DNA of 64,000 nt from contig NW_026946363.1 of the NCBI RefSeq assembly GCF_035222375.1, positions 6,076,001 through 6,140,000 of the forward strand, written 5' to 3'. A program made the translations under genes and the position numbers. How positions within the stretch are numbered: position 1 is the first letter of the stretch; every line of letters begins with the position of its first letter. This stretch comes from Podospora pseudocomata (taxonomy: Eukaryota > Ascomycota > Sordariomycetes > Sordariales > Podosporaceae). Of the stretch, positions 10,661 through 21,402 are shown piece after piece. A model generated the notes under the pieces. That model was not told the DNA's origin. It did no database searches and saw only the letters and a list, made by a program, of their open reading frames with translations.

Positions 10661-13600
10661 GAAGTGTCGACAGTGCTGGTGCGGCAGGCTATCGCGGCGA
10701 TCGCGGAACAAAAGGGATTCCCCATATCTGATTATGTGGGAGGAGAGTCCTTTCTCCATAGGTGCTCCATAGAGAATAATGGTACCGAGATTACTACACA
10801 AGCATTGATTGACACGGGAGCTAACGGTAATACGTTTATAAGTGTGAAGTTCGCAAGGCACTTGAGAAAGAGGCTGGGCCTGAAACAGAGAGATGATTTC
10901 GAGCCAGTCCCCATCGGCGGGTACGATGGAAAGAGCTCCCAGAGCATTGATTTGGCTATGAAGGGAACGTTGAGAATCGCTGGACGAGTGTTCCCGGCAG
11001 ACTGGATGCTGGTCATCAACATGCCACAAGACATGATAATAGGCAGGAAGTGGCTATCCCGTCACAACGCGTGGGTCAACACGAAGACACGCACCCTGCT
11101 GTTCCCGGATGAGTTGAACGCCCTGACGGGATGCGACCCCCTGGAGGAAACCCGAGAACAGGTCCAGAGCAGAATCAAGGAGCTAGAGTTGCGGGAACAG
11201 CTCGATAGGCAGCGCGAGAAGCAGCTTGAGAAGGAGGTGCAACTAATCCCACATCGCCACATTACGCTGGCCAGTCTGGATTGGAGCCTCCCAACAAACC
11301 CAGGACATCTGAGTGCAAGAGAACGCCCTGTGGCGCGCATGTATCGCGAACTATGCGCGGTACACATCAAGAAGCCGCCGCCCCGACCCAAAAGCCGAAG
11401 CTTGCGGCTTTCAAGCTGGACATCATGACGCTCGACGCAGCTCCATTTACGCTGGCCTCGAGAGCCACCGGATCCGAGACCTTCATCACCAGTCTCGCCG
11501 AGATCGATGCGTACATACAAGATAAGAAGGCCGCAGAGGAGGCCCTGCCAGATGACGAAGAATCCCTCAAGGAGGCTGTGGCCCGATGCGTTCCCGCAGT
11601 GTACAGGGACTACTATGATGTTTTCAGCAAGAAGGAGTCTGACGAAATCGCACCCCACAGGCCAGGGCGCGATCACAAGATTGAGTTGGAGCCGAATCGG
11701 TCAGCCTCAGAACTGGGGGCCTGTCCCTTATACAAAATGTCCCTGGAAGAATTGGAAGAATGTCGGAAGTACATCACCGAGCAGCTACAGAAGGGCTGGA
11801 TTGTACCCAGCAACACCCCGTGGGCGGCCCCTGTGCTGTTCGTGAGAAAGGCCAACGGTACATTGCGACTTTGCGTCGATTACCGCAAGCTCAACGCCCT
11901 CACGAAGAAGGACCGTTACCCCCTTCCGCTGATTGACGAGACCATCAGCCGGCTGTCGAAGGCCAAGATATTCACGAAGATAGATGTTCGGTCAGCGTTC
12001 AACCGGATACGCATGGCTCCGGAGAGCGAGGACCTGACGTCGTTCCGCACTCGATACGGCTCGTACAAGTACAAGGTGCTACCGTTTGGGTTGACCAACG
12101 GTCCCGCCACCTTCAGAGATATATCAACGAGACACTCATAGACTGCCTCGATCGATTCTGTTCGGCATACATGGACGACATCATCATCTATTCAGAATCA
12201 GAAGCCGAACACGAGATACATGTCAAGACAGTGCTGGGAAGCTGCGGGACGCCGGCCTCCAAGCAGATATCAAGAAATGCGAGTTCCACACCAAGAGCAC
12301 AAAGTTCTTGGGCTTCATTATTGGAGTTGACGGTGTGGCAGTGGACCCTGAGAAGGTCGCCGCGGTAGCAGACTGGCAGGTGCCTACGTCTGTGAAGGGA
12401 GTGCAAGCTTTCCTAGGCTTTTGCAACTTCTACCGCAAGTTTGTGTTTGAATACAGTCGTGTGGCCCGACACCTCACGAGGCTCACCAGAAAGGATCAGC
12501 CATGGTTATGGGGATCGGCACAACAGGAGGCTTTCGATACTCTGAAAAAACGACTGTTGAGCGCACCGGTGTTGCGGTACTTCGATCACTCTTTGCCAAC
12601 GCGAGTTGAGACGGATTCCTCCGACGGGGTGGTGGCCGGAGTGCTCTCGCAGCTGTGCCCTGCCGATAAGCAGTGGCACCCGGTAGCTTTCTTCTCCGAG
12701 ACCATGAAAGGAGCCGAGCACAATTACCCGATCCATGATAAAGAGCTGCTAGCGGTTGTCCGCGCGCTAGAGAATGGAGATCAGAGCTGGTGGGCCTGCG
12801 GGAGCAGCCTTTCACCATCATCACAGACCACCAGGCATTGGAGTACTTCAGCACCAAGCGACTCCTTAACGTCAGACAGGCTGGCTGGGCGACTACCATG
12901 TCTCAGTACAACTTCATCATCACGTATCGCCCGGGCACCGAGAATGCCGCCGCCGACGCCTTGTCACGAAAATCCGAGGATGTGAGAACTCAAAAGGAAC
13001 GGAAAGATGTTGAGCGCACGATGAGGATCTTCCGCAAGGCTGGCACAGAGGAGCTCGCCGACATTCATCTCATCGACCTCTGCGCAGAAGATGCCATTGA
13101 CCTTATGGCTCTCGATGAGGATGTGCCGCCCCGGACGACTCAGGCATGGTCCTCCTTGACCAACTGTTGGAAGCCAACAAAACCGATGAGTGCCTCTCCG
13201 TCTGGCGCGCGAAGGCTGGGGGATAGCGACGACGAGTCAGACTCCCCTTTTCGATCCGAAACCAGCTTTTGATGCACGATGGGCGCCTCGTCGTCCCCGA
13301 AACGAATAACCTGAGAACGTTTGTCATACGAGAGGTCCACAGTAGACTGCTGTCGGCACACCCGGGCCGCAACAAGACCAGGAAGATGGTGAGCCAACGC
13401 TACTGGTGGCCAGGCCTGATAGCAGACTGTGACAGGTACGTCGCCAACTGCGAATGTAGGCCCTCGAAAAGCCAAAAGACAAGACACCGGGATTGCTGCA
13501 CCCAATCCCCCGCCCGACCGGTCATGGCAACACCTCGTGGTTGACTTCAAGAGCATGCCTAAAGACAAGAAGGGCTACGATAACGCCTTGGTGATGATCG

Positions 13601-14937
13601 ATCGGCTGAGCAAGATCGTGTGGACAGTCCCATGTACCACCAGCGCCACAGCAAAGGATGCGGCTCTCTTCTACTACGAAGGTCCTTTTAGGATCTTTGG
13701 TATGCCACTCCAGATTACCAGCGATCGAGGACCGCAGTTTGTCGCCGACTTTATGGACGAGATATCCAAGATCACGGGCATCAAGTGGAAACTGTCCAGC
13801 TCCGGTCACTCCCAGACTGCCGGGCAGGCGGAGATCATGAACCAGTACCTCGACCAGAGATTGCGACCGTTCGTCAACCACAACCAAGACAACTGGTCGA
13901 TGGCACTACCTGCCATGGACATGGTGCAAAACTCAACACCGCAAGACAGCACCGGGTTGGAGCCCCACGAAGTCATCATGGGCTTCCCTATGCCGGTCCA
14001 TTGGGACTGGTCACGAAGGACTGACTTGACAAAGAAGATGACCGTACGTGAAAGGATGAACCGAGAAGACGCCCAAGAACATTTCTTGCGTCTTAAGACG
14101 TATGCCGACTCGGCGCGAGAGAGCATCGCTAAGGCCCAAGAGAAGCAGGCCCAACAAGCAAACAAGCACCGCCGCGAGCCCGACTTCAAGCCTAAGGACC
14201 GCGTGTATATCATCAAGAAGGCCTGGTCTACCGACAGACCCAGTGACAAATTGGATTACCCACTCACCCGTCAACATTACGAAATCGAGAAAATGGTCGG
14301 CCACTCATACCAACTGAAGCTGCCGGACGGTTGGCGCGCCTCTCGCGTGTTCCATGCGGATCGCCTGCGCAAGTATCCCAACAACCCATTGCCAGGGCAA
14401 GAGAATGAGAATCCGGGACCAGAGGAGGTCGGTGGAGAGGAGGAATGGGAGGTGGATAAGGTGTTGACGTCGAGGGAGTACTATGGCAAGTTGCAGTACC
14501 AGGTGCAGTGGAGAGGATGGGATCCTGACCCGACGTGGTACGATGCCAGTGGGTTCAAGAACGCTGCGGCAAAGCTGAAGGAGTATCACGAGCAGTACCC
14601 GGAGAAGGCGGGGCCACCGTTGAGGTTGGATGTATGGGAGAGGGCAGCGTTGGAGGATAAGCTGGATGAGGATCACGAGATGGATAACGTGCCGGTGGAG
14701 AAGAAGCCGAGTTTGAGGAGGTCACGTCGAAAAAGGGGGAAATGGACAGGAAATAGACCGTGGAAAACGGCACAGGTTCGAACCGTCGACGGAGAAATTT
14801 TCTTTTTAAAAAGCTCCGCGGTCGAAGCTCGCTCGTTGGGGGGGGTGATGTCACGGCGCTGGTTGGTTCCATACTGCCACGTGCCCCACCTACCCGGTCT
14901 GGCAAGATGGGTTGCTCCTGTGGGTGCTTATTGCTGA
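10625..14937 (+). pseudogene. pol: pol of the chromovirus (PR-RT-RNase H-IN-chromodomain, multiple frameshifts)
   Basis: Domains in order: aspartic protease with LIDTGANG (catalytic Asp near 10811); reverse transcriptase with [23 protein letters not shown] and the YMDD box at 12168-12179; RNase H (TDSSDGVVAGVLSQ, later TDHQALEYF and ADALSRK); integrase with an HHCC zinc region near 13330-13460 and a core containing LVVDF, SDRGPQF and a downstream Glu (QAEIMNQYL); then a chromodomain near 14440-14620 (YQVQWRGW). Frame changes occur near 11380, 12115, 12240, 12770, 13130, 13220, 13245 and 13460, mostly at homopolymers or short runs. They are spread over the RT, RNase H and integrase parts, so no active polyprotein is expected. 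The last frame is open into the 3' LTR and stops at 14937. Confidence 0.88.
14838..14848 (+). other. Polypurine tract of the chromovirus
   Basis: GGGGGGGGTGA directly abuts the 3' LTR, the position expected for the plus-strand primer. The run of eight G is unusually pure. Confidence 0.7.
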
Positions 14938-14962
14938 GTGCAAGGCCACAGGATTGTAATTC

Positions 14963-14994
<32 letters not shown>

Positions 14995-15064
14995 TTTAGA
15001 TCAAAATCCTATGAATAAGCAATTTCTTACTTGTGCCTTTGCCTCGGGAAACGCTGCCCTCACA
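14849..15064 (+). repeat. 3' LTR of the chromovirus
   Basis: 216 bp, the same as the 5' LTR in length, repeat tract and all positions I compared. It is followed by the target duplication ACTAT at 15065-15069. Confidence 0.95.
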
Positions 15065-15227
15065 ACTATTATATTGAATCTATAATTATACTTTTAAAAT
15101 ATTTATTATTAAAATGATATTACTAAGAAGATTAATATTATATTTACTATATTTGATAACTAAAATATATGGAAATATATTGGTTTGGGGTGCGGCCACA
15201 AGCCTAAGGTCTTTGTAATCAGAGGGG
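15065..15227. other. AT-rich spacer between the full element and the solo LTR
   Basis: About 120 bp of highly AT-rich sequence (TATTTATTATTAAAATG-type words) after the duplication, then a short GC-richer piece ending in AGGGG. No coding potential. It looks like a RIP-degraded relic that served as insertion target. Confidence 0.6.
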
Positions 15228-15297
15228 TGTGAGGGCAGCGTTTCCCGAGGCAAAGGCACAAGTAAGAAATTGCTTATTCATAGGATTTTGATCTAAA

Positions 15298-15329
<32 letters not shown>

Positions 15330-15443
15330 GAATTACAATCCTGTGGCCTTGCACTCAGCAATAAGCACCCACAGGAGCAACCCATCTTGCCAGACCGGGT
15401 AGGTGGGGCACGTGGCAGTATGGAACCAACCAGCGCCGTGACA
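15228..15443 (-). repeat. Solo LTR of the same family, inverted, with target duplication AGGGG
   Basis: The reverse complement reads as the same 216 bp as the two LTRs of the full element, including the length of the (CTTT)n tract. It is flanked by AGGGG at 15223-15227 and 15444-15448, so it was an independent insertion later reduced to one LTR by LTR-LTR recombination. Confidence 0.93.
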
Positions 15444-17110
15444 AGGGGTGAGGAAGTGGGGCTCTCGGAGGATTCGGGAGTTCAGGGAGTCATGTATATA
15501 AGCGGTCTGCTTCGGACATTCTATTTTAGATGGACATCGACTTTTGTTTTGTCACGGTTCTGGAAGACAGTAGGGCCACGAGGGACCAATCAGGACTGGA
15601 CCGCGCGATCGAGCGGGGCTCACGGTCCAGGGAGGCAAACGGATCAATAAGATGGGGACCGGGGACCGCGGTGGAGCTCACGGTCCACGGTCCAGTATCG
15701 GCCAATCAGGAGCGGACCGAGGACCGTCTGTAAGTCAACGGTCCACGGTCCACTGGTCTATATATACGGAGGAACTGGCTGGTGTAGATAGACAGTTCCG
15801 CAGTATGCAATTTAGATTGTATTTACGGTATCTAGTGTTTACTGTGACGGCTGTGGCGGCGTCACCATATATATACCACTGGAGCGAGCCAAGCCTGGAA
15901 GCTTGGCTCACTTGTAGCTTTTGATAGCAATCACAGTGGGTATGGTGCAGTGGTCCGGCCTGCCGTGACATTTACATTGAGACATCTTGTTGTGCACTGT
16001 TTAGCTGCACCGAACTTGTCACGGGTAGCACAGGTTGACAGGTTAATGACAGTAGTATTCAGCTAAGCTACGGTTTGGGCTCTATTCCGTCTGATACGGA
16101 CAGGCTCTATTGTCAAGACGTAGCTCAAAGAGCTACAAACAGGTCTCGCGGCAGCGAGATGCAAAATCTTTCCAGTCGCATTGGCCCGTGCTCTGCACGT
16201 GCCATGCTCCATCAGTGGGTCAACGACGGTCACGGAGCAACCGCCGTGACAGAACTAATTGTCAGAAGTTACCTTCAACCTGTATCCCTTTCAGAGGTTC
16301 TGTACAGGGGTTCGCCACATAAATAGTATGAAAATATTTAAGTATAAATATTTTTTTTAAAAAAAGCTATTTTTGGGTAATGTTTAGATAAAACCCGTAG
16401 CATAATTTTAGATCTTTTCTTTATTATTTGTAGATGGAGCAGTTAGCGCGCTACTCCGTACTTGGCTCTAAGATGAAAAAACAAGTTTGATATGAGACTA
16501 CGCAGGAGAACCTCGGGAAATTGAAAGTATCCCAAATCGTTTTCTGGATCTTCGGTAGAAAGAAGATTCGTGGATGCGACACAGTGAACCATGTCACCGT
16601 GATGTCACAGTTCTTTCCCCGCCCAACAGTTGCCAAAGGTCACTGGCCAATCAAGTGCAAGCAGATGAGCTCCAAGCAGTGCCCCACTGTCGTGGAAACT
16701 CTATTCCCGACGATGTTCGGTGCTGAAAGGTTGCTGGACTTTTTATTGGTCGGGGGTTCCATTCTCCTTACTTACTCACATGCACCCGGCGAAGACACGA
16801 CGAGATCAACTCATACGATGAGTAACATTGAGAAAGACTGCCACTATGAAAAGAGCCAAATATGATGGCAAAGCTAACGCAGACTGCCCCCCTCCTGTTC
16901 TCGGACTTTTTGCAGTACTTCAATATCTTGTCATCATCAATCCTCATCATCATCATCTGTGTGAATACTCGAAGCTCTTGTAAGCAACCTCCACACGTGC
17001 TCTGCAGCCACGATCTCTGCTAACTCCTGGCCTGAAACAGATATCCCAACCCTCACACAACAGTTGTTTGCCGACTGTGAACCGTAGGAAAGCTGATACC
17101 GTGAAACCAT
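15444..17110. other. Gene-free stretch with promoter-like repeated block and AT-rich segment
   Basis: No gene is supported. Between about 15550 and 16251 lies a block opening with TGTCACGG and closing with CCGTGACA. It contains two imperfect copies of a unit with CCAATCAGG and a CTCACGGTCCA box, several GGTCCACGGTCCA repeats and a TATATATA box near 15762. It may be part of another retroelement LTR, but no flanking duplication was found. From 16320 to 16440 the DNA is AT-rich with poly-T/A runs. From 16440 to 17110 I see nothing specific. Confidence 0.5.
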
Positions 17111-17725
17111 TCACTGTTCGCCAATCTTATGGCCGGACCGCTTCATGTCCGCCACCGCCTTCTTCACCACGGCAACCTCAGCCCCGAATCGAAGAAACTT
17201 CTCGATATCAACAAGGTCGATCCATTTTGGCACCAGGTTCTCTCCCTCATCCTGCGTGTCCTTATCGGGCGTCGAGGTGGAGTCACATGTTGCTGCCCAG
17301 TAGTACACCGTCTTGAAGGATGGTGACTTGGACTGAGGATCGGGGTAGGAGCATGTCCCGATGAACTCCCTGCTAACGTGGTCCCAAAGAATCTCTGGCT
17401 TCTTGTAGCCCTTGCCCTTGTTGGGGAGGGCCCTTTTCGGCAGTTGGGCTCTCGTGGGAACCTTGAGTGCCAAAGGCGTAGCCGTAAACCCGGTCTCCTC
17501 GTGCGTCTCCCTGAGGGCTGTGTCGAACCAGTGCTCTTCAACGTTCCTTCTGCCTTTCGGGAGTTGATGGATCTGAAGGCGGTTGTTCCAGATGATGAGG
17601 ACCTTCGCTCTCCCAGGGTCGATTGTTACGGTGCCGCAGGATATTCCAACCTCGTGCGCCGGACTAAACGTCATGCTCATGTCAATCTGGTCCATATCCA
17701 ACTGCTCATCACCCTGGCGAGCCAT
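17111..17725 (-). CDS. Nudix hydrolase domain protein
   Basis: A single-exon 204-aa protein with one Nudix domain. The Nudix box GX5EX7REUXEEXGU is complete at residues 58-80 (G58 of GRRNVEE through RETHEETGF), so metal-dependent hydrolysis of a nucleoside-diphosphate-linked substrate is expected. The substrate cannot be deduced; small fungal proteins of this class include diadenosine- and diphosphoinositol-polyphosphate hydrolases. The C-terminal half has a beta/alpha pattern with a WAAT strand and ends in a Lys-rich helix. The start ATG at 17725 opens MARQGDEQLDMDQ; no upstream in-frame extension is needed. No signal peptide is visible. Confidence 0.85.
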   Translation of the reverse strand: MARQGDEQLDMDQIDMSMTFSPAHEVGISCGTVTIDPGRAKVLIIWNNRLQIHQLPKGRRNVEEHWFDTALRETHEETGFTATPLALKVPTRAQLPKRALPNKGKGYKKPEILWDHVSREFIGTCSYPDPQSKSPSFKTVYYWAATCDSTSTPDKDTQDEGENLVPKWIDLVDIEKFLRFGAEVAVVKKAVADMKRSGHKIGEQ

Positions 17726-20546
17726 TATGATGGTGCTGGTGTGTGGGTAAGGTCGAGCTGGTTGCTGAAGGGGTGGTTCAAACCAAGAAGAGGTCTCGAA
17801 AGCCCAAGATGATTTGGAAAGGTTATCTTGAAGGTGCCAATTCTATCTGAGAGGTGGCTTTCTCGTGTCGATGGGCGGATTTCCCACGGCGGGCTACTGA
17901 GACTTATATCTGGTCATTTTGCTGCTCTGAGGGCGGCAGTCGGCATGAATCCGGAAGGGATGGGACGGATTCCCAAGCACACCAACCTGCGAATCTGCCT
18001 GTGGCCCAAAAAGGACGGGAGTGACATCCGACCGGTGAGCACCAAAGGCATGAGAGGTACTTCAAAGACTTACAGACTGCAGCGGCAATGAAAGCCCGCA
18101 TGACGACGGTGTTGGTGAGTAAGGGATAGAAGTTCACATTGGGCATATACATGTACTCTCACACCAGCCCTGACCGCCGCCGACTGCGACCCAGAGACAC
18201 ACCCCGGCAGAAGCACAACCTCTCGGATGCAACGTGGTGGTGGCCGACTGGGCAGCATCGAACTCGATATGGAATTTCAGGGACTTGGGCCATTGGATCC
18301 GGAATACCATGACAGCGTCTTCCGGTGCAGAAGCGTCGCTGCACCAGGGGTTCCAGACCGGCCCTCATGCCTCGAAAGCCATAGTGGGCGCCATAGCGGA
18401 ACCAACCATGTCGCTCCCTCACGATGCCCTCGTCGGAACAATCACCCCACTCACGGTCGCCATGATATATACCAACAAGTTTCAACGATCAGCGTCAAAC
18501 ACCCCGGCAGACCGGTGAGGATCCTGATCATGCGGCTGCTACCTTACTGGCGGTACCAGACTTTGGCCAAGCTCGGGCTTTTTACGACAGGTCAGATCAC
18601 CCACGAAAGGACATCCATCACAAGCCTTGCGATGCCATCTCTGGCAAACCTGCCGGACTGTCCCTCTGCATGTCTCTCATGCCCACCCTCCAACAGACGC
18701 CCTTGCTTCGGTCCACGGCTGTCATAACAAACTTATCATCGGGTCGGGATACCTTTTCTGAACGCCTGGCAATGATTTGAGAGAGTCCCACCCCTCCCCC
18801 GCAATGTCCTCTGCGGGGTATGCCCGTCAGAACCTTCTTGACACCCAACCTCGAGAGGCCCCGGTGGCCCTTCCTTCGGACCTCCATCACCCCTCCGCGA
18901 CTGTTGCCGTTTTCTGCGGCCTATTCGACACCACCACATGTGTCTTTGTCTCGACATGAGAGGCTCTTCCATGGTGTGGTAGACTATGGCCGCACAATCC
19001 AGGGATTTTGGAATCGGCTAACCATGCGATGTTCACTTTGTGCCACTTCGCGTCTGATGCCTTGTAACCGCTTCACTGGGCGGCATTTGTCCCCATCCGC
19101 ATCGAGATGTTGTGCCACATGGTGGATGTCACGCAGGCTTAATGCTGCAACTGACTGGAGTTTCGGTACTTACTGACGTGTGACATAGTTTCTAGAAAGC
19201 TGCAGCGATCTCTTGAGTTCACACACCAATGGCATGGCTGTGTATTTCAAATCAGACCATACACGACTTCCAATGATCTGGTTTATTCAAGTGATCCGGC
19301 AATGATTTTCACTATCTTGCCTAAAGCGACAGGAGTGTGGTACGATATCATCGTCGTAGGGTAACCGTTGGCGGAGCCCGCATGTCACTGCCACTCAGAA
19401 GAGATGCCCGAAAGACAAAGACCAAAGCCTCCGCCCCTGGCGATGGACTTGATGGCCATGTTTTGGGTTGAGTAGGACACATTACGAGCCATGGTTCGAG
19501 ACAAGGTACCTTTCCTTAGCACTTGTCCACTTCCTCCCCACTCGTCCTCGCCAGGGCAATCCAGACACCGATTCTTAGATGCTGCGCTATCAGGCTAATG
19601 CCAAGACTGCTCACAAACTAGATAGACATATATCGCGCTGCATAACTTCCGAAGATGTGCAAGCCAAACGATTCGACTCTGAAACTGTAACTGCTCTTGG
19701 AACTTCTGACCAAGTGTCAGACTTTTCTTGAAGCCATGATCGATCTGAAAACATTACCGGCGCCCTCTTGTCTCGAAAATAGTGCCGGACACCACCACTT
19801 TTCACGCTACCCCTCTTTCTGCCGTTTTTTCATTCTTGCGCTACCCCAGCGGCCAGTCAGAAATAGTTGCGCTCAAGCCAAACTGTGGTCCTGGTGGTAG
19901 GACAGCCTGAATATGGGCTGCACTCCTCTTCATGTCGTCGACGCTCGAGCACGCCTTGGTTGTCTATCAGAGCATCGCCAAATATTTCTGCCGTTGCAGG
20001 ATGTGTAGGACAGCTTCTCGATAATCAACCATGTAGGTGTGCCCCTATCTACCTCCACCCACACGGGGATTTACCTGCCGAGCCTCTCTGTCTCTCTCTC
20101 TGGGTTCGCCCCGAGCCGCTGTTGACTACAGCAAGTGCCAGCTTTCTTCACACACTCCACTTCCCCTCACTCACGGCCGAAGCGATCACGATCGATGGCA
20201 AGGATCGGAAAGCTGGGGCGGAAGCAGCACCACCCTGCCCCCCACGTGGGGCAACTGTTAAGTCCTCACGAAGCAACATGGGAAAAGATCAAACGAGAAG
20301 ACAAGTTCTCGAGGGAGAAATTCCAGAGTTCCATTATGGACTATCATCATGGCCGTGTATGTACGTACGTACCGTACAGCGGCTGAACCATGCAGTCATC
20401 CAGTCACTTCCTTGCCGTGCCCCTGCGCCTGGCAGCACCAAAACTTGCAAGTTTTCTTCACCGAGGTTGCCTTCGTCCGCTTCTCGCCTCTATATGGACC
20501 GCAACTCTGCCAGACCGGTTTCGGGAGGCGCCGCTATTGATTACCG

Positions 20547-20624
<78 letters not shown>

Positions 20625-21402
20625 CACACATAAACACAAAAGCCATCGTCACACGGCGGCCAAACCGACAGCAACAAACGGGAACGAAGAAAAACAAACT
20701 GCACGAATACTATCAAAGGGAAGGTTACCCGCGAATCAACATCTAAGGATGCTTCTGCATTCAAGTGACGCCGCTGACACCATATTCTCATCTTACTTTT
20801 TGGGAGGGGAAGAAATCCGGTAAGGTACAGATCGGCCTGTTACAACTACCACCACATGAACTTCCGGGTCCCTTCCCTGCTCCTGCGGCTCTTTCCCATC
20901 AGCCGACTTCTCGACGATATGGTGCTGCAAGTCCATCACAGTTTGAAGGGTGGGGGTTCAGTCCAAGTCCACGGCCAAAGGAGCGTGCCAGTGGTATGAT
21001 GTTTTCTTCAATCATTTTGTCTTGATCCGTCTCTCGCTGTTTTACACCGCACTCATTGGGCAAGACCCGGCCCGTGTCTGCATGACCTCAAGGTGGCATC
21101 CTTATCCGGGGAAAGGGAAGGAAGAGACACGAACGGGGAGACAGGCTCATACATCCTGGCGAGAAGCCACAAAAACGCGGAAAAGATGCCCATGGGACAT
21201 GATATAGATGGTTTGTCCAATCAGGTGGGGTATTGTAATGTTCTATCTTTCCGCGGACATACACGGCGTGATCCGGTTGAAGGATAGGGTAGGAATGTCG
21301 TGCTGGGCGTCAACTCAGGCACCCTCTGTTCTCACGGGAGACGGGACGGCTCGCCCTTGCCAAACTTCCTGTCACTGTCCAAGGCAGTTATCGGGCAGCG
21401 CT
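17726..21402. other. 3.7-kb stretch without a supported gene
   Basis: Several open frames of 60-170 codons exist on both strands, but none shows a recognisable motif. Between 17944 and 18518 on the plus strand there are intron-like borders (GTGAGC...TTACAG, GTGAGT...CACCAG) and a frame of about 90 codons, but the exons do not join in one open frame, so a decayed gene is possible and unproved. The interval contains a long CA repeat and otherwise holds the 3' end of IVD and the promoter of the Nudix gene. Confidence 0.45.
20548..20630. repeat. (CA)n microsatellite, about 41 units
   Basis: A nearly uninterrupted AC dinucleotide run of 83 bp with one G interruption at 20618. It sits in non-coding sequence and is likely to be length-polymorphic. 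Confidence 0.95.

Larger units (their letters stand above)
8252..15064 (+). mobile_element. Ty3/gypsy chromovirus LTR retrotransposon, full length, frame-broken
   Basis: A complete 6.8-kb element: 216-bp LTRs starting TGTCACGG and ending CCTCACA, flanked by the perfect 5-bp duplication ACTAT (8247-8251 and 15065-15069). Between them lie a primer site, gag with a CCHC knuckle, protease, reverse transcriptase, RNase H, integrase and a C-terminal chromodomain, then a G-rich polypurine tract. The domain order PR-RT-RH-IN and the chromodomain place it in the chromoviruses of the Metaviridae. At least eight single-base frame changes break gag and pol, so this copy should not be autonomous. There is no obvious stop-rich, AT-shifted RIP signature inside. 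Closest genus or family name cannot be assigned without a search. Confidence 0.95.

Noticed and set aside
14776-14790. GGTTCGAACC box near the end of pol as a tRNA gene or primer remnant
   Set aside because: Within the retroelement and lacking the other tRNA arms.
13429-14937. The long integrase-chromodomain frame as a host gene
   Set aside because: It lies inside the LTR-bounded element, carries retroviral integrase motifs and runs into the 3' LTR.
15550-16251. Calling a definite solo LTR or DNA transposon
   Set aside because: Terminal match is only eight bases and the flanking bases do not form a duplication.
20458-20823. Thr-His or Val-Cys repeat proteins across the CA microsatellite
   Set aside because: Frames exist only because of the dinucleotide repeat.
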